Positions 47,900 to 63,355 of a stretch of 64,000 nt of DNA are shown here, piece after piece (position 1 is the first letter of the stretch; each line of letters begins with the position of its first letter). The stretch comes from Pogonophryne albipinna. Lineage: Eukaryota > Chordata > Actinopteri > Perciformes > Artedidraconidae. Location: contig CM053248.1 in the NCBI GenBank assembly GCA_028583405.1, positions 22,866,543 through 22,930,542 on the forward strand, in the 5' to 3' direction. A program made the translations under genes and the position numbers. The notes beneath the pieces were generated by a model. It was not told the origin of the DNA and ran no database searches. It was given only the letters and a program-made list of their open reading frames with translations.

Positions 47900-50150
47900 G
47901 TAAGGGCACCATGTTTCTAATATGCCAGCGATTATCTCCACACAAGTGCGCCGCTGCTGCTCTGTTGTGGCTGGACTGTCACTGTAGGCCTGCTGTTTAT
48001 ATTACTGCAAATGGGAAGATCAGTCTTTAAGAAATGGCAATTATCCAAAAGAATCTTCTTCGGTGCTTTCGTACGCTGTGTGGTATTCACAACCAGTTGC
48101 TGATCTGGCTGTGTAACCCGTTACATGCTGGAGCCACAGAGCGATATTTGTGCGATAAAATGTGTGCAAATAAACCTGCATGTTGCAAATGTGAGGCCTT
48201 TTTGAAGATTTAAAATGTTATATAATCAGGAGTGGCTTCTGTAAAACAGACAGGCTTGACTTTGATGATGATGGTGGCGATGATGATGATGGTGATGATG
48301 GTCATACAGGCCCTGTATGATACCGCCGATTCACGCTTTTCTTAAAAATCTGCTTTATCTATCCACGCTTTACTCGCCTAGAAGAATGACTCCTATTTTA
48401 TGTCATTTTATATTGCCTTATTTTATTGCTATATTTTGAAAAACAGTGGTAGAAGTGCATATGTGGATATTTCGCTGCCGAATCGAGCTGTTTCACCTCT
48501 TTTTATCTAAATACCGTATCATTTTGGACTTATATTTGCTCCTTTGAGGCCAATTTGTCATTTTGCATGAACTTTAAAGTCAATGAGCATTTTAAACATT
48601 GAATCTGATTTCCGGCGTCGTGTTTGATCCTGCAGTTTAATGAGAGCTTATATAACACCATGTGATCCTGTAGAAATAAACTGCATGTGTGTCTTTCTGA
48701 CAGAGCAGTTGTATAATTAGTGGGTGTGTTGTTTGTTTGTTTATTTGCCCAATTGCAGCAGCTGTCAGGCTGCGGCCTGTGGAGAGGCGTTCACTGATTG
48801 TAGCCAAATAATGATATTATTTAATTTAAAATCCAAATGATTTATAAATGGATATTATCAAAATAAAGCAAACCTCAACAGCGTTCTGCATCTAAAGCAA
48901 CAGCAGAGTGAAAATCAGGATTGTTAATGAGCTAATATGCATCAAATATTTATTTTTCTGCCTAATGAATTCAAAATAATGAAAAACAATAAAGAGTCCA
49001 GCAACACAGTGCTTTTTTTCGTTATTTTCAATGATTTATTATTTAATAGGGTGTGTTTTATTAAAGCTAAAGCTATGTAAAAAGCAGGAAATTATCTTTA
49101 TGAATTAGGAAAAAATCATAAATGTAAATGATAACAACTTTAACAAATTCACAAATGTGTTTTTAAAGAAAGGACTGTAAACTCTTATTATTAAGAAGCC
49201 CATAATAAGGCTTTAACTGCAGAGCAAACTAAATATGAAGGTTATTAATAATACTAAGCAAGTAATATTACTTAATTGATCAATAATGAGCATACCATTG
49301 TAAACAGCTACTAAAAGTAACGTTAATAACATAATACAAATGATATGAATAATAATAATACACTTAAAGTAACTAAGTAATTTTCTTAACTATTTGTAAA
49401 CACATCGATTAATTGGAACGTAATCATCATCCAGGCTGAATTCTCACATTTATACTCACACAGTTTAAAAAATAAATGAGGAACTAGTTCCCACTTGATC
49501 ACGGTGGGTGAAGATGATGATGATGAAGGTGATGATGATCAGTGTGCAAGCGCGTGTCCTCCCTCGTGTCCTCTGCACGTCTGCGTGGACTTCAGTCACA
49601 GCTGGTGTTGAATCAGAAATCAGGAATAGCTCACACCTTTTTTTTAAAGAGTGAAAAAACAAACATTATTGACGCACTATTTTTGTCGTTGCATCATTTG
49701 GATTCACACGGATTGTTGTGAAATGTGGCTGCTGCCTTAAGGATACAGTGTTTGATTGGTTTATTAATTATTAAATCATTTAACAAGATGGAAGTGAATG
49801 TTAGAGGAAGAGGAGGAGAGAGCCAGTCATTTGTGCGCGAATAGAAATAATGCGCAAAGTAAAAAATGTTTGCTTTGTGTTCGTGTGCGTGTAAGAGAGA
49901 AAGGGGGAGTTTTTACACGCGTGCTTGTTTATAATAAAGGGGACTCCATCTGCTTTATTTGCATAAAACGAAAAGTTATTCCACTAATTGTTCAAAATGT
50001 AGCATGTTTTTTTAAAGTGTATTTATATGAGCTGCTTCTCTGTGTGCGTGAGCGTGCGTAAAGACCGATAGGCTCGAGCGCTTCATTTCGATTCACCGGG
50101 GACCCCTGCGCGCAACAAGAGCCCCCCATGGGTGCAATAGTGCAAACACA
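47900..50150. other. hoxb6b upstream spacer, AT-rich with short GAT repeats
   Basis: Contains imperfect GAT/ATG trinucleotide runs at about 48263-48303 and 49510-49540 and many TAAT-core and TTTATT words expected of a Hox regulatory spacer. No exon or transposon was identified. Confidence 0.5.
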
Positions 50151-50157
50151 GACGGCG

Positions 50158-50332
50158 GTGATTGGCCAGCGGTTGATCAGATGGTACACTTCCCCTCTGT
50201 ATTCAGTGGCACCTCACAACCCCCCCTTTCAGCAAAAACCAAATCTCGGATAAAGTAATGGCAAAACCACTTGGACTATAAAAGACAACAAATCATATTC
50301 CTCCGGAGTATATACACCCCGTTGTCCACCCA
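50158..50332 (+). promoter_or_regulatory. hoxb6b: hoxb6b promoter
   Basis: An inverted CCAAT box (GTGATTGGCC, about 50158-50167) and a TATA box, TATAAAAG at 50277-50284, lie upstream of the ATG at 50333. If the TATA box is used, transcription would start about 25-30 bp downstream, leaving a 5' UTR of roughly 25 nt. Transcripts from the upstream block at 47.4-47.9 kb could also exist. Confidence 0.5.
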
Positions 50333-52157
<1,825 letters not shown>

Positions 52158-53345
52158 AGGACACCCTCCTCAAAATAAAAATGTATTTCTTTGTAGATAA
52201 AGTGCTGCAAATCCCATGTTAGAGACGTGTAGGGTGATAGACTGTATTTCAGTTTCTGCACGGTGATAATGTCTGCATTAGGTTCCCATCAGGTCCTCCT
52301 CTGTTTGTCCTTGTGCTCGTGTGTTTATTTAGGGGACTATGCAAAACCCACCAAAATGTAAATACTTTTTTAGTGTTTTAGTTTTTGACAATGTTGTTAC
52401 CTCATTATCGTAGGCCTACTGAGTTTTATTATTATTTTTGTGACATTAAAAGAAGCTTTGGTCCTTCATTGTACATCTTGTGGTGTTAGTTGTCCTATAA
52501 TAATAATACTTCTAATAATACTTCTAATAATAGTCTTGTTGTTTACAGCTGTGCCATCAACACTTAACATTTGTACAGATACAAAAAAATGTTACATGTT
52601 ATTTATTGTCGTTCACCTTGTGTTCAATGCACATCTGGATATTGTGTGCAATATTTTGTTTAGGAAATTGTATATAGAAATAAAGGCTTTTTGATGTATA
52701 TTGGAAAATCTTGTGGCGTCATTTATACACAAGGAAAACGACACTTATTGTTATTATCATAACTAGAAAGGCATGGCATTGTTATTATAGGGCGCTTAAC
52801 TGTTCCTGTAGTCACAATAAGCTATAAAATAAGCCCCCATGTACACATAAAACCTGCGTAAAGATTAAAATAATTTCCAGTTTGACACACTCTACGGCCG
52901 TGTGGCTGATAAGTCTTTGTTATGTGTTACCTGAGCCTTTTGTGGCCTATATTATGAGCGCGTTACATAAATGATGGATGACTTTAGGGCCCGACAGCGC
53001 GTCCCGGCGGAGTGATACCTCTTCTGTCCGCAAGATGGCGCTCTCTGCCTGCGCGGCTCTCGGGGCGCAGCGGGGAGGCACCATTGACTGGAGCCTAACG
53101 ACCATTATTTCGTCATCATTTGTAACCATGGAGCATGAATTACCTCTTGAAGTCATCAGTGAGGATTTACGACTGGTCAACAAAGGCACGTGATTCCCGA
53201 ACGCTCTCCCATATTTGGCCGCATACCTGGCAAAGTACAGTAGGGCTTCATTGCTTATAATTCATGATTGGATCCATAAATCGTGCAAGCACACAGGATT
53301 ATAGCGACAAAGATCTACAAATCGAGGCTTTAAAAATCCAAGCAA
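52158..53345 (+). other. hoxb6b 3' UTR and hoxb6b-hoxb5b intergenic region with hoxb5b promoter
   Basis: The 3' UTR runs to the AATAAA at 52679-52684. From about 52960 the sequence becomes GC-rich and includes a CTCF-like site. Just before hoxb5b, 53255-53345 contains CATGATTGG, CCATAAA (53274-53280, CDX-like on the minus strand), and GATTATAGCGAC, which read as a Hox-type promoter. No TATA box is obvious. Confidence 0.55.
53028..53043 (+). promoter_or_regulatory. CTCF-like site between hoxb6b and hoxb5b
   Basis: CCGCAAGATGGCGCTC matches the CTCF core form CCRSYAGATGGCGC with one mismatch and lies in a local GC-rich island. The included AAGATGGCG is also a YY1 core, which is an alternative reading. 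Position between groups 6 and 5 matches a known boundary position in mammalian Hox clusters. Confidence 0.5.
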
Positions 53346-54539
<1,194 letters not shown>

Positions 54540-55270
54540 ATAACTTTTTTGGGGGGGAAAGTAAAACAAAAAATAATTATAATAATTCAGAAAAAATAAA
54601 TGATAAAAAAAGAATCCATGAGTACTGTAAAGCTATTTGGAAGCGCAGCACCTTTCAGCATGCTATTGTGATAGAAAAATAAGTATCCTGTGGTCTTTAA
54701 AAAATGCCATTTTTAGTTCTGTTGTTGTACTATGATATAGCTTAGATGTGGAAAATAAGATGTAAATATTATTGGGGGTATTAATTGTCTCTCTGTCTCT
54801 CTTTCTATCTATCATTCCCTCCCTCCTCACTCTTTCTTGAAGGTGTTTCAACTTGAGCTCTTTATTGTGACTTCTTCACGGTCTAACAGGAGTAAATTCA
54901 TTGTACAGTTAAAAAAAAAAAAGTTTCCAAACCATATGCTGCTCTTCATTGAATGTAAACCTAATGTATTCCGGGGCCATTCAAAGCGCTTTAGTGTAAG
55001 TTTTACTGCTATTTTTGATCTTGTGGCCAACATCCATTCAAGCCAATTGTGTAGCTTTAGGAATATTTTGTGCAACTCTTATTGTTATTATTATTATTGT
55101 TTAGGATAATTATTGAGCAATGCAAATGTATTCAACCTGTCAATGTGATCAATTTTTTTGTGCAAAGGGTTATTCTGTGGATAGGCAAGTGATGTAAGCT
55201 TTTTTCGCCAATAAGCTTTTTGTATTTGTAAGTGAACTCATAGCGCTTGGAAATAAAAGTTTCTCAATTC
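54540..55270 (+). other. hoxb5b 3' UTR
   Basis: AT-rich sequence following the stop, with AATAAA at 55252-55257 shortly before a TTCAATTCAAATTG stretch. A pyrimidine run (CTCTCTGTCTCTCTTTC) lies near 54790. No other gene seen. Confidence 0.65.
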
Positions 55271-57240
55271 AAATTGCTTGTCTAGACTTTATTATCAATT
55301 AGAATAAAAACACATGTAAGTCACGCCATTTTTTGTTTTTTTAAGCAGCTGCGTAACAACTTTTTCTGACCCGAATTTAACTTAATGATTAACTTGTGAG
55401 AATTATAAAAGTGTCACACGAACAATACACATTTTAGACGAGATGTGGTCTCTTTGTAGCACGCACAAAGTGACACAAAAACTTAAATATCTAACTTTTT
55501 TCAAACTTACCTCCTCGGACTCTTCTGCAGCGAGATGCGTGTGTGCCATGTGGGGAATATGCTGCTGATAAAATCCCCAAAAGGCTTTGGCTTACAGGCA
55601 TATAGGCCAGGCTGAAGTTGGTAAAAATCCCCCTTACCAAAGATTGTATAGACCTATATTACTTACAGACTGTGAAAAGTCACGTGAGGTCCATAAAGTT
55701 GGTTTTATGGTTTTGGGGAGTAGACAATGTACTATATAATTCACAACCTTGAATGAAAGTGACGGCTTAACTGCATGGATGGGACTGGAAAGGCTGGACA
55801 GGGGAGGAAGTGTCCAGTTGTGTTTAGGTAGTTTAGGCTGCTGGAAAAACTTGGGAAATAATACTATACAAATATTGTGGCATTGTATTTAGAAGTTTGT
55901 TAAATATCTCTTAATTTAAAATTAAAAAAAATCTGAAACTATTAGGAAATACAATCCTTATTTCTTCAACACACCTCCACGAAGAAGAGCAACAATTATT
56001 TGACAATTCCAATATTTTCAACAAACTTATTGGAAAATGTTTGGAAACAAAGGCTTTAAAGGCCTCTATTGTGAATCCAACTTTAAAGTTTCTTGTTTAA
56101 AATAAATAATGGAACACCCCATTACATTCCAAAACACAAAATGTTCTACAGAAAAAAAAGAATGTAATAATTTGTATTTAAGGCTGAAACTGTTGGCTTT
56201 TATGCCGCTGACACGCAGCGAACTTGAGCGAGTCCAGTAGTGATTTATCCCGAAGTGTCGAGTCACCGAGCGGCCAAAGGTGAAGTCTCGGACACCCCAG
56301 AGCTGGACACAAGCTTCACTGATTTAACATAAAGAAATGCCCATGCAGGCCATGTGTGCTTATATGCATTTGACTAATAAAAACTAATGATATTATCTCC
56401 AGGAAACGGAAGGTTGTGTGAAACTTGTGCAAACTCATTTCATGTAAAAAAGAAAAAAAAGTTAAAAACCAGTGGTGGGCTATATGGGTCCCAGACATTT
56501 CCCACATATTCATAACTATTAAGTGGCAATTTAACCAGCGTAATGAGTATTGCATATTGATAGGGGTAATCTGTAGCCGGATCTCATGCATAATTCATGG
56601 CGGTGGGGATCATCGCTGGGTCAGTAGACGGACTGCAGGAAGCTCTGCTGCCACACTTTGCACTGTCACCACCGAGAGGGGAAAAGGCTGTGTTTTGCGC
56701 AAAAGATAATGTACTTCAATCTTTTTTAATTCCTGTTATATTTAAAATTCTAGAGACTGTGGTTTTGGTTGAAAATCACTGCAAACACAATGCGTAAAAT
56801 TACCAGAATTTCTTTTTTGTCTGCTCTGACTTAATTTATATGTTGAACACATGTATAAAAAGTGTTGTCCTTTTATTTATTATACATATTAAATTACTTA
56901 TTATTTACTATTATAGGAAATAAAAAGTCACCATAATGCATCACACACACTATTTTAAATCGCTTATGGGTTCTGTCTGTAATATAAAATATGTGTTATC
57001 ACTGTTTACTCATGCATACATTTCAAAATCAGTTATATAAAAATAAATATAATGGAGAAAGAATGTGTTTTTTCTTTTTACATAAAATAACTTATTGCCA
57101 ATAACATTTTTTTAATGGACTACTTCTTACGTGGAAATGAATGCATTCATTAAATCATAATAATGGAAATCGCTAGAGACAAATGTCACCTTGGTTGTTT
57201 ATTTTGTGAGGCAAGGTTCTCGTGTCATGGATGCCCAACA
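55271..57240. other. hoxb5b-mir-10 intergenic region, first half
   Basis: Mostly AT-rich noncoding sequence. The block 56200-56290 is less AT-rich and contains GATTTATCCCGAAG and GAGTCACCGAGCGG. No exon, hairpin or repeat is supported. hoxb4 coding words are absent. Confidence 0.45.
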
Positions 57241-57286
57241 TCTGGCAGTGCAGTGAGCTGTGTGCAGGTGCAGTGCAGGGGTTGTG

Positions 57287-57300
57287 CCAGCAGAGGGCGC
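57287..57300 (+). promoter_or_regulatory. CTCF-like site between hoxb5b and mir-10
   Basis: CCAGCAGAGGGCGC is a consensus-grade CTCF core. Nearby upstream TGCAGTGCAG (57270-57279) resembles the secondary CTCF upstream motif. This is the best CTCF match I see in the window. Confidence 0.7.
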
Positions 57301-57870
57301 CTCAGACCGAGCAGGCGGATGATGGATGGGTTTCTCTGCTCAGGCTGCTATCATTAGAGCCAGGGAGGTTACAGAGCACAACACAGAAACACCAGTGTGA
57401 GCCTGTTCAGCAGTCATCATCTCTTTATTACTAACCTTTAATCCTGCACTCTTTGAGCTGAGAATGGAACCTATTTGTTCCTTGTCTCTTTGTTTGGAGT
57501 TCAGCCTCATAATGATATGTAAACAATCATAACTGAGCTATTGATTTGTTTTTTCTTTTTTAGAATAGAGTTCCAGGGCACAGAAAGATGTGGATGAAGA
57601 AAACAGTATTTTGTATCATAGTATGTCTTAGATGAGGCTTTTTTTTTTTAACAAATATAAATATATTTAGTTCTCTTATTTTGTTGCACTTATTATTATT
57701 ATTATATTGAGTGCACGGATGTAATTTGTTCACTTAAACTGTTTTTCCCTCACTTTATTATCCTGGAAAGAAGCTGTGTAACAAGTTGGTTCTTTTTTCT
57801 TGAGAATTTCCCCACCTGATTTTACTCTTGAAAAGAGGATCTATTTCAAGTGCAATGTAAACAAATAAAC

Positions 57871-58123
57871 CAGTGGTTCCTATCTGTTTTGGTTTAAGAC
57901 CAGTTAAAAAATGTGTATGGTGTTAGCAGTCCCCTTCCAACTTAATAACTGTTCAAGCAAGGTCAGGTAATGTAACATTTCATATAAATGTACAGAATAT
58001 AAATACACGTTTGTGTAACAGGACTTGTTTTTTCTTCTTCCTCATCAGTTCAACTTCTCATGACCCCTCAGATTTATCTGGTGACCCTTTGGAGGGGCCC
58101 GACCCCTAGGTTGAGAACCACTG
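57871..58123. mobile_element. hAT-type MITE with CAGTGGTTC ends
   Basis: The left end starts CAGTGGTTCCTATCTG and the right end, read inward, starts CAGTGGTTCTCAACCTAGG. The right interior GGGCCCGACCCCTAGGTTGA is characteristic of a widespread family of short hAT-derived elements. It spans about 253 bp without coding capacity. An exact 8-bp duplication could not be confirmed. Confidence 0.7.
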
Positions 58124-59082
58124 GGTAAAAGGTATTACAACCAGCTCCAACATTAACATTCATACAAAGAAACTAGTATGTGTCATGTCTTTATATATCC
58201 CTGGTACATTCTGTGGAATACTGGAGTATTTATTTTGTTGAAAATCATTACTTAAGATTTGGAATGCAATACTTTAATCGTGGATTTTGACATGATTTGC
58301 TTAAGTAAAGGTTCTGAGTATTTCCTCCTGCACTGTGAGCCTAACGGGAGACAACACTCAGTTTATATGACCAACAAGGTTAAAGACCATAAACCCCTAA
58401 CATACTGAGATATGGGATATTAACATGTTTTTAATAACTATCACCAAAAAAGCTGTCAACAAAAACGTATTTAATGGGTAATAAACCATGACCAAGTATT
58501 CTTAAGGTTTGATAAAGGCCATACATGAAAACATTTTAGGTGGTGAACCTCATATTTGGTGGATTGTTACCTTTTATTTAGACTTAATAACATGTATTAC
58601 TGCAGAAATTAATCATTGTACCTCTTTATTAACGGCTTATTCACATTATTAAATGCAGACTTAATTTAATAAACCCCTTTATTGAGGACTTATTAACATT
58701 TATAAATGCAAGCTTGATTTAAAAAAGAAAAACGTATTAATGATTGTATTAACATTCATAATGACAGATGTATGGCTTATTAGGCAATCATAACCCTATG
58801 AGATTATTATTATATAACCAAATTGAGAAGGATAACCTCCACTACTTTTTTCAAAAACTAGAAACACAAAATGTTTCTACTCTTCTTTTAACACATACAT
58901 GTTTAACTAACCATTAATAAAGCTGTTAATAGTATGTTATATACTCTTTATAAGGGCTGTCTCGTTAAAGTTGAGAGAGATAAGACGACATTTAAAAGCT
59001 CTAAATTCCTTGAATCGAGTGTGTTGTTTTTAAATGTGTGATATTAGATGAGAAGCTGCAGCTCCTCCTGTGCTGACCACCT

Positions 59083-59170
59083 GTCACCTATATATACCCT
59101 GTAGATCCGAATTTGTGTAAAAATAGCAGCAGCCACAAATTCGCTTCTTGGGGAGTATGTAGGTGATGAC
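59083..59170 (+). ncRNA. mir10a: mir-10 precursor (miR-10a type)
   Basis: The 5p arm at 59095-59117 begins TACCCTGTAGATCCGAATTT and continues GTG, identical to miR-10a-5p (T at position 12, where miR-10b has A). The 3p arm at 59136-59157 begins CAAATTCGCTTCTTGGGG, pairing back around a short AT-rich loop (about 59118-59135). The lower stem is extended by GTCACCTA pairing with TAGGTGA. mir-10 genes sit between Hox groups 4 and 5 in the sense orientation, exactly the relation to hoxb5b seen here. Targets in vertebrates include several Hox transcripts. The paralogue letter is inferred from the mature sequence and cluster. Confidence 0.97.
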
Positions 59171-60689
<1,519 letters not shown>

Positions 60690-60690
<1 letters not shown>

Positions 60691-62075
60691 GGTTACTTTA
60701 GCATTTCAAATGCTACTCAAGTAAAAGTACCAAAATACTAGCATGCAAATATACCAAGAGTAATAGTACTAGAAAAAGTACATTCTTGGAGCCTTTTGTT
60801 ATATGTTTTATTATTAGCTTGTTGTTTATAATTAGCATTAATGTGTTTATTGATTTAATGTTGCAGCTGGTAAAGGTGAATTTTGATTTATACTGTTATA
60901 AGAGAACAAGTAAATATATTCGAGGAGAAATACACAATACAATATAAATAGAAATCTATAGCAGAAACTACAAAATACTCGCAAGCAGCTTAAAATTGTA
61001 TACAGTACTTGAGTACATTTACTTGCAGTCCATCACTGCAGAGTCAGCTAAATGTTCCTACAATATCATGAGTAAAAGTATTTGTTCTGCAGATTTATAT
61101 TATATTATATTACCAACAACAAATCCCACCATCAAATACATTTTAATGTCACAGTTAATCATTGTGGAGCCAATTTGAGATACTACTGGTTCAATGTAGA
61201 ACTGCATAATATCATTTAGGCCATTATTTGTTTTTAATTCTAAAAACTAATCTGTAACAATAAATGAAAATGTCATTCAAACTGAACTGTAGTGGAGTAG
61301 AAGTATAGCGTAAGATGGAAATACTCAAGTACAGTCAAAGTAAGTCAAAGTGGCACACTGTAGTTGTTGTTATTGATACACCAGTGCATGTCAGATTATT
61401 ATGTACACCTAACTGTGTTTTCATTAAGATGCATTGATTTGTTAGGACATAACTTATCAGCACTACACCCTCCATAAAGGTGATTAATAAATCTACATTT
61501 CCAGAGCTTTCCGTCACGTCTCATGGCCTTCATCACCAGGAAGCTCAGTTGCTGTTTCCTCCAATCAAAACCTACAATATGTGACTGATAGCTTTAGATA
61601 AAGGAAATGTCCAGTAAGTGGACCTTTAACTGATAATGTATTGTAGGATTTTTGCATTGGATTATTTGCATTAGTTATGCAAGAAGTCAAAGGGCACAGT
61701 AAATACTCCACAAAAACAGACCTGATTCAAAATATGACTTAAAGTGTAGCCAAAGTACTTAAAGTAAAACAACTCAATGTGCAGAATGGCCCAATTCAGA
61801 CACATTTTGGAACTATAATCAGTATTACATCAATGTTAACATCATGTTTATCTTTTTGGAGCCAATTCGAGATACTATGTATGTCATTAGTATTATAGGA
61901 CTGCATAATATCATATATCACATGTTTATTTTAAATGTTAAGGGGCAGTAAAAAGTATAATACTTGCATCTGAATTGTAATGGGGTATAAGAATACAGTA
62001 ACAGGAAATGGAAATATTTAAGTAAAGTAAAAGTACCTCAAGTACATAAATACTTAGTGTACACCACTGGCCATG
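60690..62075. repeat. Transposon-derived region containing a large internal duplication
   Basis: The edges carry AAGTAAAAGTACC-type words (near 60718 and 62027) and GTACACCACTGG (about 62058-62070), typical of a common fish repeat. Inside, the block at about 61166-61325 (TGGAGCCAATTTGAGATACT, then CTGCATAATATCAT) recurs at about 61856-62010 in the same orientation with modest divergence. No coding capacity. Confidence 0.6.
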
Positions 62076-62915
62076 TATACCCAATAAAGTGGCATTGAGA
62101 CATTTTAATCATTTGTTTTTAAAGTTAGATCTCATGGTGCAGCCGCAGCATGGAGCTCGTGTAAAACTTTGAAACAGATCTGGTCACTCTATATTCAAAT
62201 GTTTCTGTGTGCACGGCTCACAGATCAAAGATGTTCATTAGCATTAATTAACGCCACTCAGTTAAATATTACCTTTCAGAGCCAATCCAAGCGATCGAGC
62301 AAAACATGAAGATGAGACATCAAAGCTCCGACAGATCGATGCTCTGCAGCAGTCTGATGGTCACCGTGTAAAACAAACCAAGGCCTCATTACAGAACCAG
62401 CTTTTTAATGGACGCTGCTGCTGACCACTGTCTGTCTCCCCTTCACTGCTTCAAAATGACTCACTCATTTAAATTAGAAAAACAAAAAAAATCTCATTAC
62501 ACAAAGGAGACGTAATGCACTTTGTATGTGTGTAAAAAAAAAAAAAATCCAGACTAAATACTGATCGCTTTTCTTTGCCGGAGTAATTTATTGCATCTGC
62601 TGGCATCGCTCCTAAAGGGGATGTTTGAATTTATTATAACAGCTCTGGACGAGTTCCCAGGACGAAAATAGAGATGTTTGTTCACTGGGAAAATACAACT
62701 TAATATAGCAGGTTTTTAAAGATAGTGGGAGGCATTTTTTTTTTAACAGACAATTTGCCTTATCTAAATCTCAAAATGCGCTTTAAAGGCAAACATATAC
62801 AGCCTTTTTTGGCCACCTTGCTATAATTGCCATTTCACCATATAGAAAAGCGTCTCTTTATTACAGCCATGCTATTTCCATATATGAGCTGATCAGCAGA
62901 ACGGTTTTTCACCCC

Positions 62916-62917
<2 letters not shown>
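62076..62917. other. Noncoding spacer, possible Hox regulatory DNA
   Basis: Moderately AT-rich, with ATTAGCATTAATTAACG near 62237 (TAAT cores) and AGGCCTCATTACAGAAC. No gene, hairpin or transposon ends recognised. Confidence 0.4.

Positions 62918-62994
<77 letters not shown>
62918..62994 (+). repeat. (CA)38 microsatellite
   Basis: Uninterrupted CA dinucleotides for 77 bp, followed by a short CTCCCACACACACA tail. Confidence 0.98.
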
Positions 62995-62996
<2 letters not shown>

Positions 62997-63140
62997 CCAC
63001 ACACACAGCCTGACATTGTGTGCTATGCAGGGCGGTGTGAGCTGCAGGAACACTGTCCACTCTGCTTCACCCCACTGGCATGCAAAGCCACATCATCATC
63101 ATCATCTAATGCGAGCAGAGAGCCGCTGCTTTCTCTGCAG

Positions 63141-63186
63141 GATTATTCGAATCTGGGGAGGTTATCCAAGGAAAAAGGAAAGAAAG
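63141..63186 (+). other. Candidate short exon (possible 5' noncoding exon of a downstream Hox gene)
   Basis: TTTCTCTGCAG (acceptor) precedes 46 bp beginning GATTATTCGAATCTGG and ending AAAGAAAG, followed by GTGAGA (donor). No hox coding word is visible. Mammalian Hoxb3 uses upstream noncoding exons in the mir-10/Hoxb4 area, so hoxb3b is the natural candidate, but that gene is outside the window. Confidence 0.35.
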
Positions 63187-63338
63187 GTGAGAACGAGAGG
63201 AAGCTGGTGTGTGTTTGTTTGCGGGGAGCATTGTTTCAGTGCCGGATGAATGTAGGTTGTGGAGGTAAGGCAGCCGGGTGTTGTGCCGCGGACTGGGTTA
63301 TGTGCACTTTATGATTTACGAGCCTGACTCCAAGCCGC

Positions 63339-63355
63339 GGTTCACCCAGAGTTCA
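63339..63355 (+). promoter_or_regulatory. Retinoic acid response element, perfect DR5
   Basis: GGTTCA CCCAG AGTTCA: two direct half-sites of the RGKTCA type with a five-base spacer. The half-site pair GGTTCA/AGTTCA is the same as in classic RAR/RXR DR5 elements such as that of RARB and Hoxa1. It lies 4.2 kb downstream of mir-10, in the interval that carries RAREs in mouse HoxB. Confidence 0.75.

Noticed and set aside
55823..55836. mir-196-like seed (TAGGTAGTTT) downstream of hoxb5b
   Set aside because: Only about ten bases match, no complementary 3p arm follows, and mir-196 belongs between Hox groups 9 and 10.
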